A stretch of DNA of 6,390 bases from assembly GCA_009923375.1 (NCBI GenBank), contig RFTO01000067.1, forward strand, positions 1 to 6,390, in the 5' to 3' direction. The first letter of the stretch is position 1; the number at the start of each line of letters is the position of its first letter. A model generated the notes under the pieces. The model worked only from the letters and a program-made list of their open reading frames with translations, was not told where the DNA came from and did not search any database. This document shows, one piece after another, positions 5,941-6,390 of the stretch. This DNA is from Actinomycetota bacterium. GTDB lineage: Bacteria > Actinomycetota > Actinomycetes > S36-B12 > UBA5976. The translations under genes and the position numbers were made by a program.

Positions 5941-6390
5941 GTGGCAGTCATCATTGCGCCGAGCATCCTGTCGGCAAATTTCAGTCGCTTGGCAGACGAG
6001 TGCGCGCGAGTCGCCGAAGCAGCTGATTGGCTGCATGTGGATGTGATGGACAACCATTTCGTCCCCAATCTCACCATCGGTCTGCCGGTGGTCGCCGACT
6101 TGTTATCTGCTGTGCAAACCGATATCGATTGCCATCTGATGATCAACGATCCCGACCGATGGGCTCCGGGATATGCGGAGGCTGGCGCTGCGAGCGTGAC
6201 TTTCCATCACGAAGCGGCCCGCGACTCCGTAGGCCTTTGCCGAGATTTGCGCCGATCAGGGGCTCGCGCGGGCATCGCCATTAAGCCCGGAACTCCTGTC
6301 TCTGCCATCACCCCAATCGCACATGAGGCCGACATGATCTTGATCATGACGGTTGAACCTGGGTTTGGCGGGCAGGCCTTCATGTCTGAA
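5941..6390 (+). CDS. rpe: Ribulose-phosphate 3-epimerase, N-terminal part (3' end outside window)
   Basis: Interconverts ribulose 5-phosphate and xylulose 5-phosphate in the pentose phosphate pathway. The frame runs open from GTG 5941 to the right edge, giving 150 residues of a usual 215-230. The TIM-barrel motifs are clear: APSILSANF (6-14) with substrate-contact Ser8; LHVDVMDNHFVPNLTIG (31-47) with metal ligand His32 and metal/catalytic Asp34; CHLMI (64-68) with metal ligand His65; and VEPGFGGQ (138-145). The second catalytic Asp and the phosphate-binding loop lie beyond the window. GTG 5941 is chosen because VAVIIAPSIL matches the family start and the rsmB stop is only 9 bases upstream. 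There is no good Shine-Dalgarno sequence, so translation may depend on coupling to rsmB. A TTA codon occurs in VADLL. rpe after rsmB is the usual actinobacterial order. Confidence 0.97.
   Translation, partial: MAVIIAPSILSANFSRLADECARVAEAADWLHVDVMDNHFVPNLTIGLPVVADLLSAVQTDIDCHLMINDPDRWAPGYAEAGAASVTFHHEAARDSVGLCRDLRRSGARAGIAIKPGTPVSAITPIAHEADMILIMTVEPGFGGQAFMSE

Overview
This window is a compact run of housekeeping genes, all on the + strand. It looks like chromosomal core sequence from an actinobacterium of moderate GC (upper 50s percent by eye, sampled lines only). Three things point there: the gene order priA-def-fmt-rsmB-rpe, which matches actinobacterial chromosomes; a PriA that has lost its ATPase motifs but kept its zinc-binding cysteines, as known for actinobacterial PriA; and actinobacterial-style motifs in RsmB and Rpe. 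TTA leucine codons occur in core genes (metK, rpe), which argues against a Streptomyces-like genome. I cannot name a genus.

Layout: the 3' part of metK (S-adenosylmethionine synthetase) enters from the left edge and ends at 674. priA (primosomal protein N', degenerate helicase) follows with essentially no gap. A 220-base intergenic region (2637-2856) is the only real non-coding stretch. It holds a perfect 12-bp inverted repeat (2770-2797) and, on the - strand, a weak candidate for a 40-residue hydrophobic small protein. Then come def (peptide deformylase, 2857-3399), fmt (methionyl-tRNA formyltransferase, 3407-4426), rsmB (16S rRNA m5C967 methyltransferase, 4423-5931) and the 5' part of rpe (ribulose-phosphate 3-epimerase, 5941 to the right edge). 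def, fmt, rsmB and rpe are spaced by 7, -4 and 9 bases, as expected for one transcription unit.

How they fit together: MetK makes the SAM that RsmB uses. Fmt adds the formyl group to initiator Met-tRNA and Def removes it from the nascent protein, so the two form one cycle. RsmB modifies the 16S rRNA near the decoding region. Rpe belongs to the pentose phosphate pathway and PriA to replication restart; their link to the translation genes is positional rather than functional.

I found no mobile element, CRISPR array, RNA gene, or clearly new system. The points worth a second look are modest: the palindrome and small ORF in the priA-def gap, the helicase-dead PriA, and two local peculiarities of Fmt.
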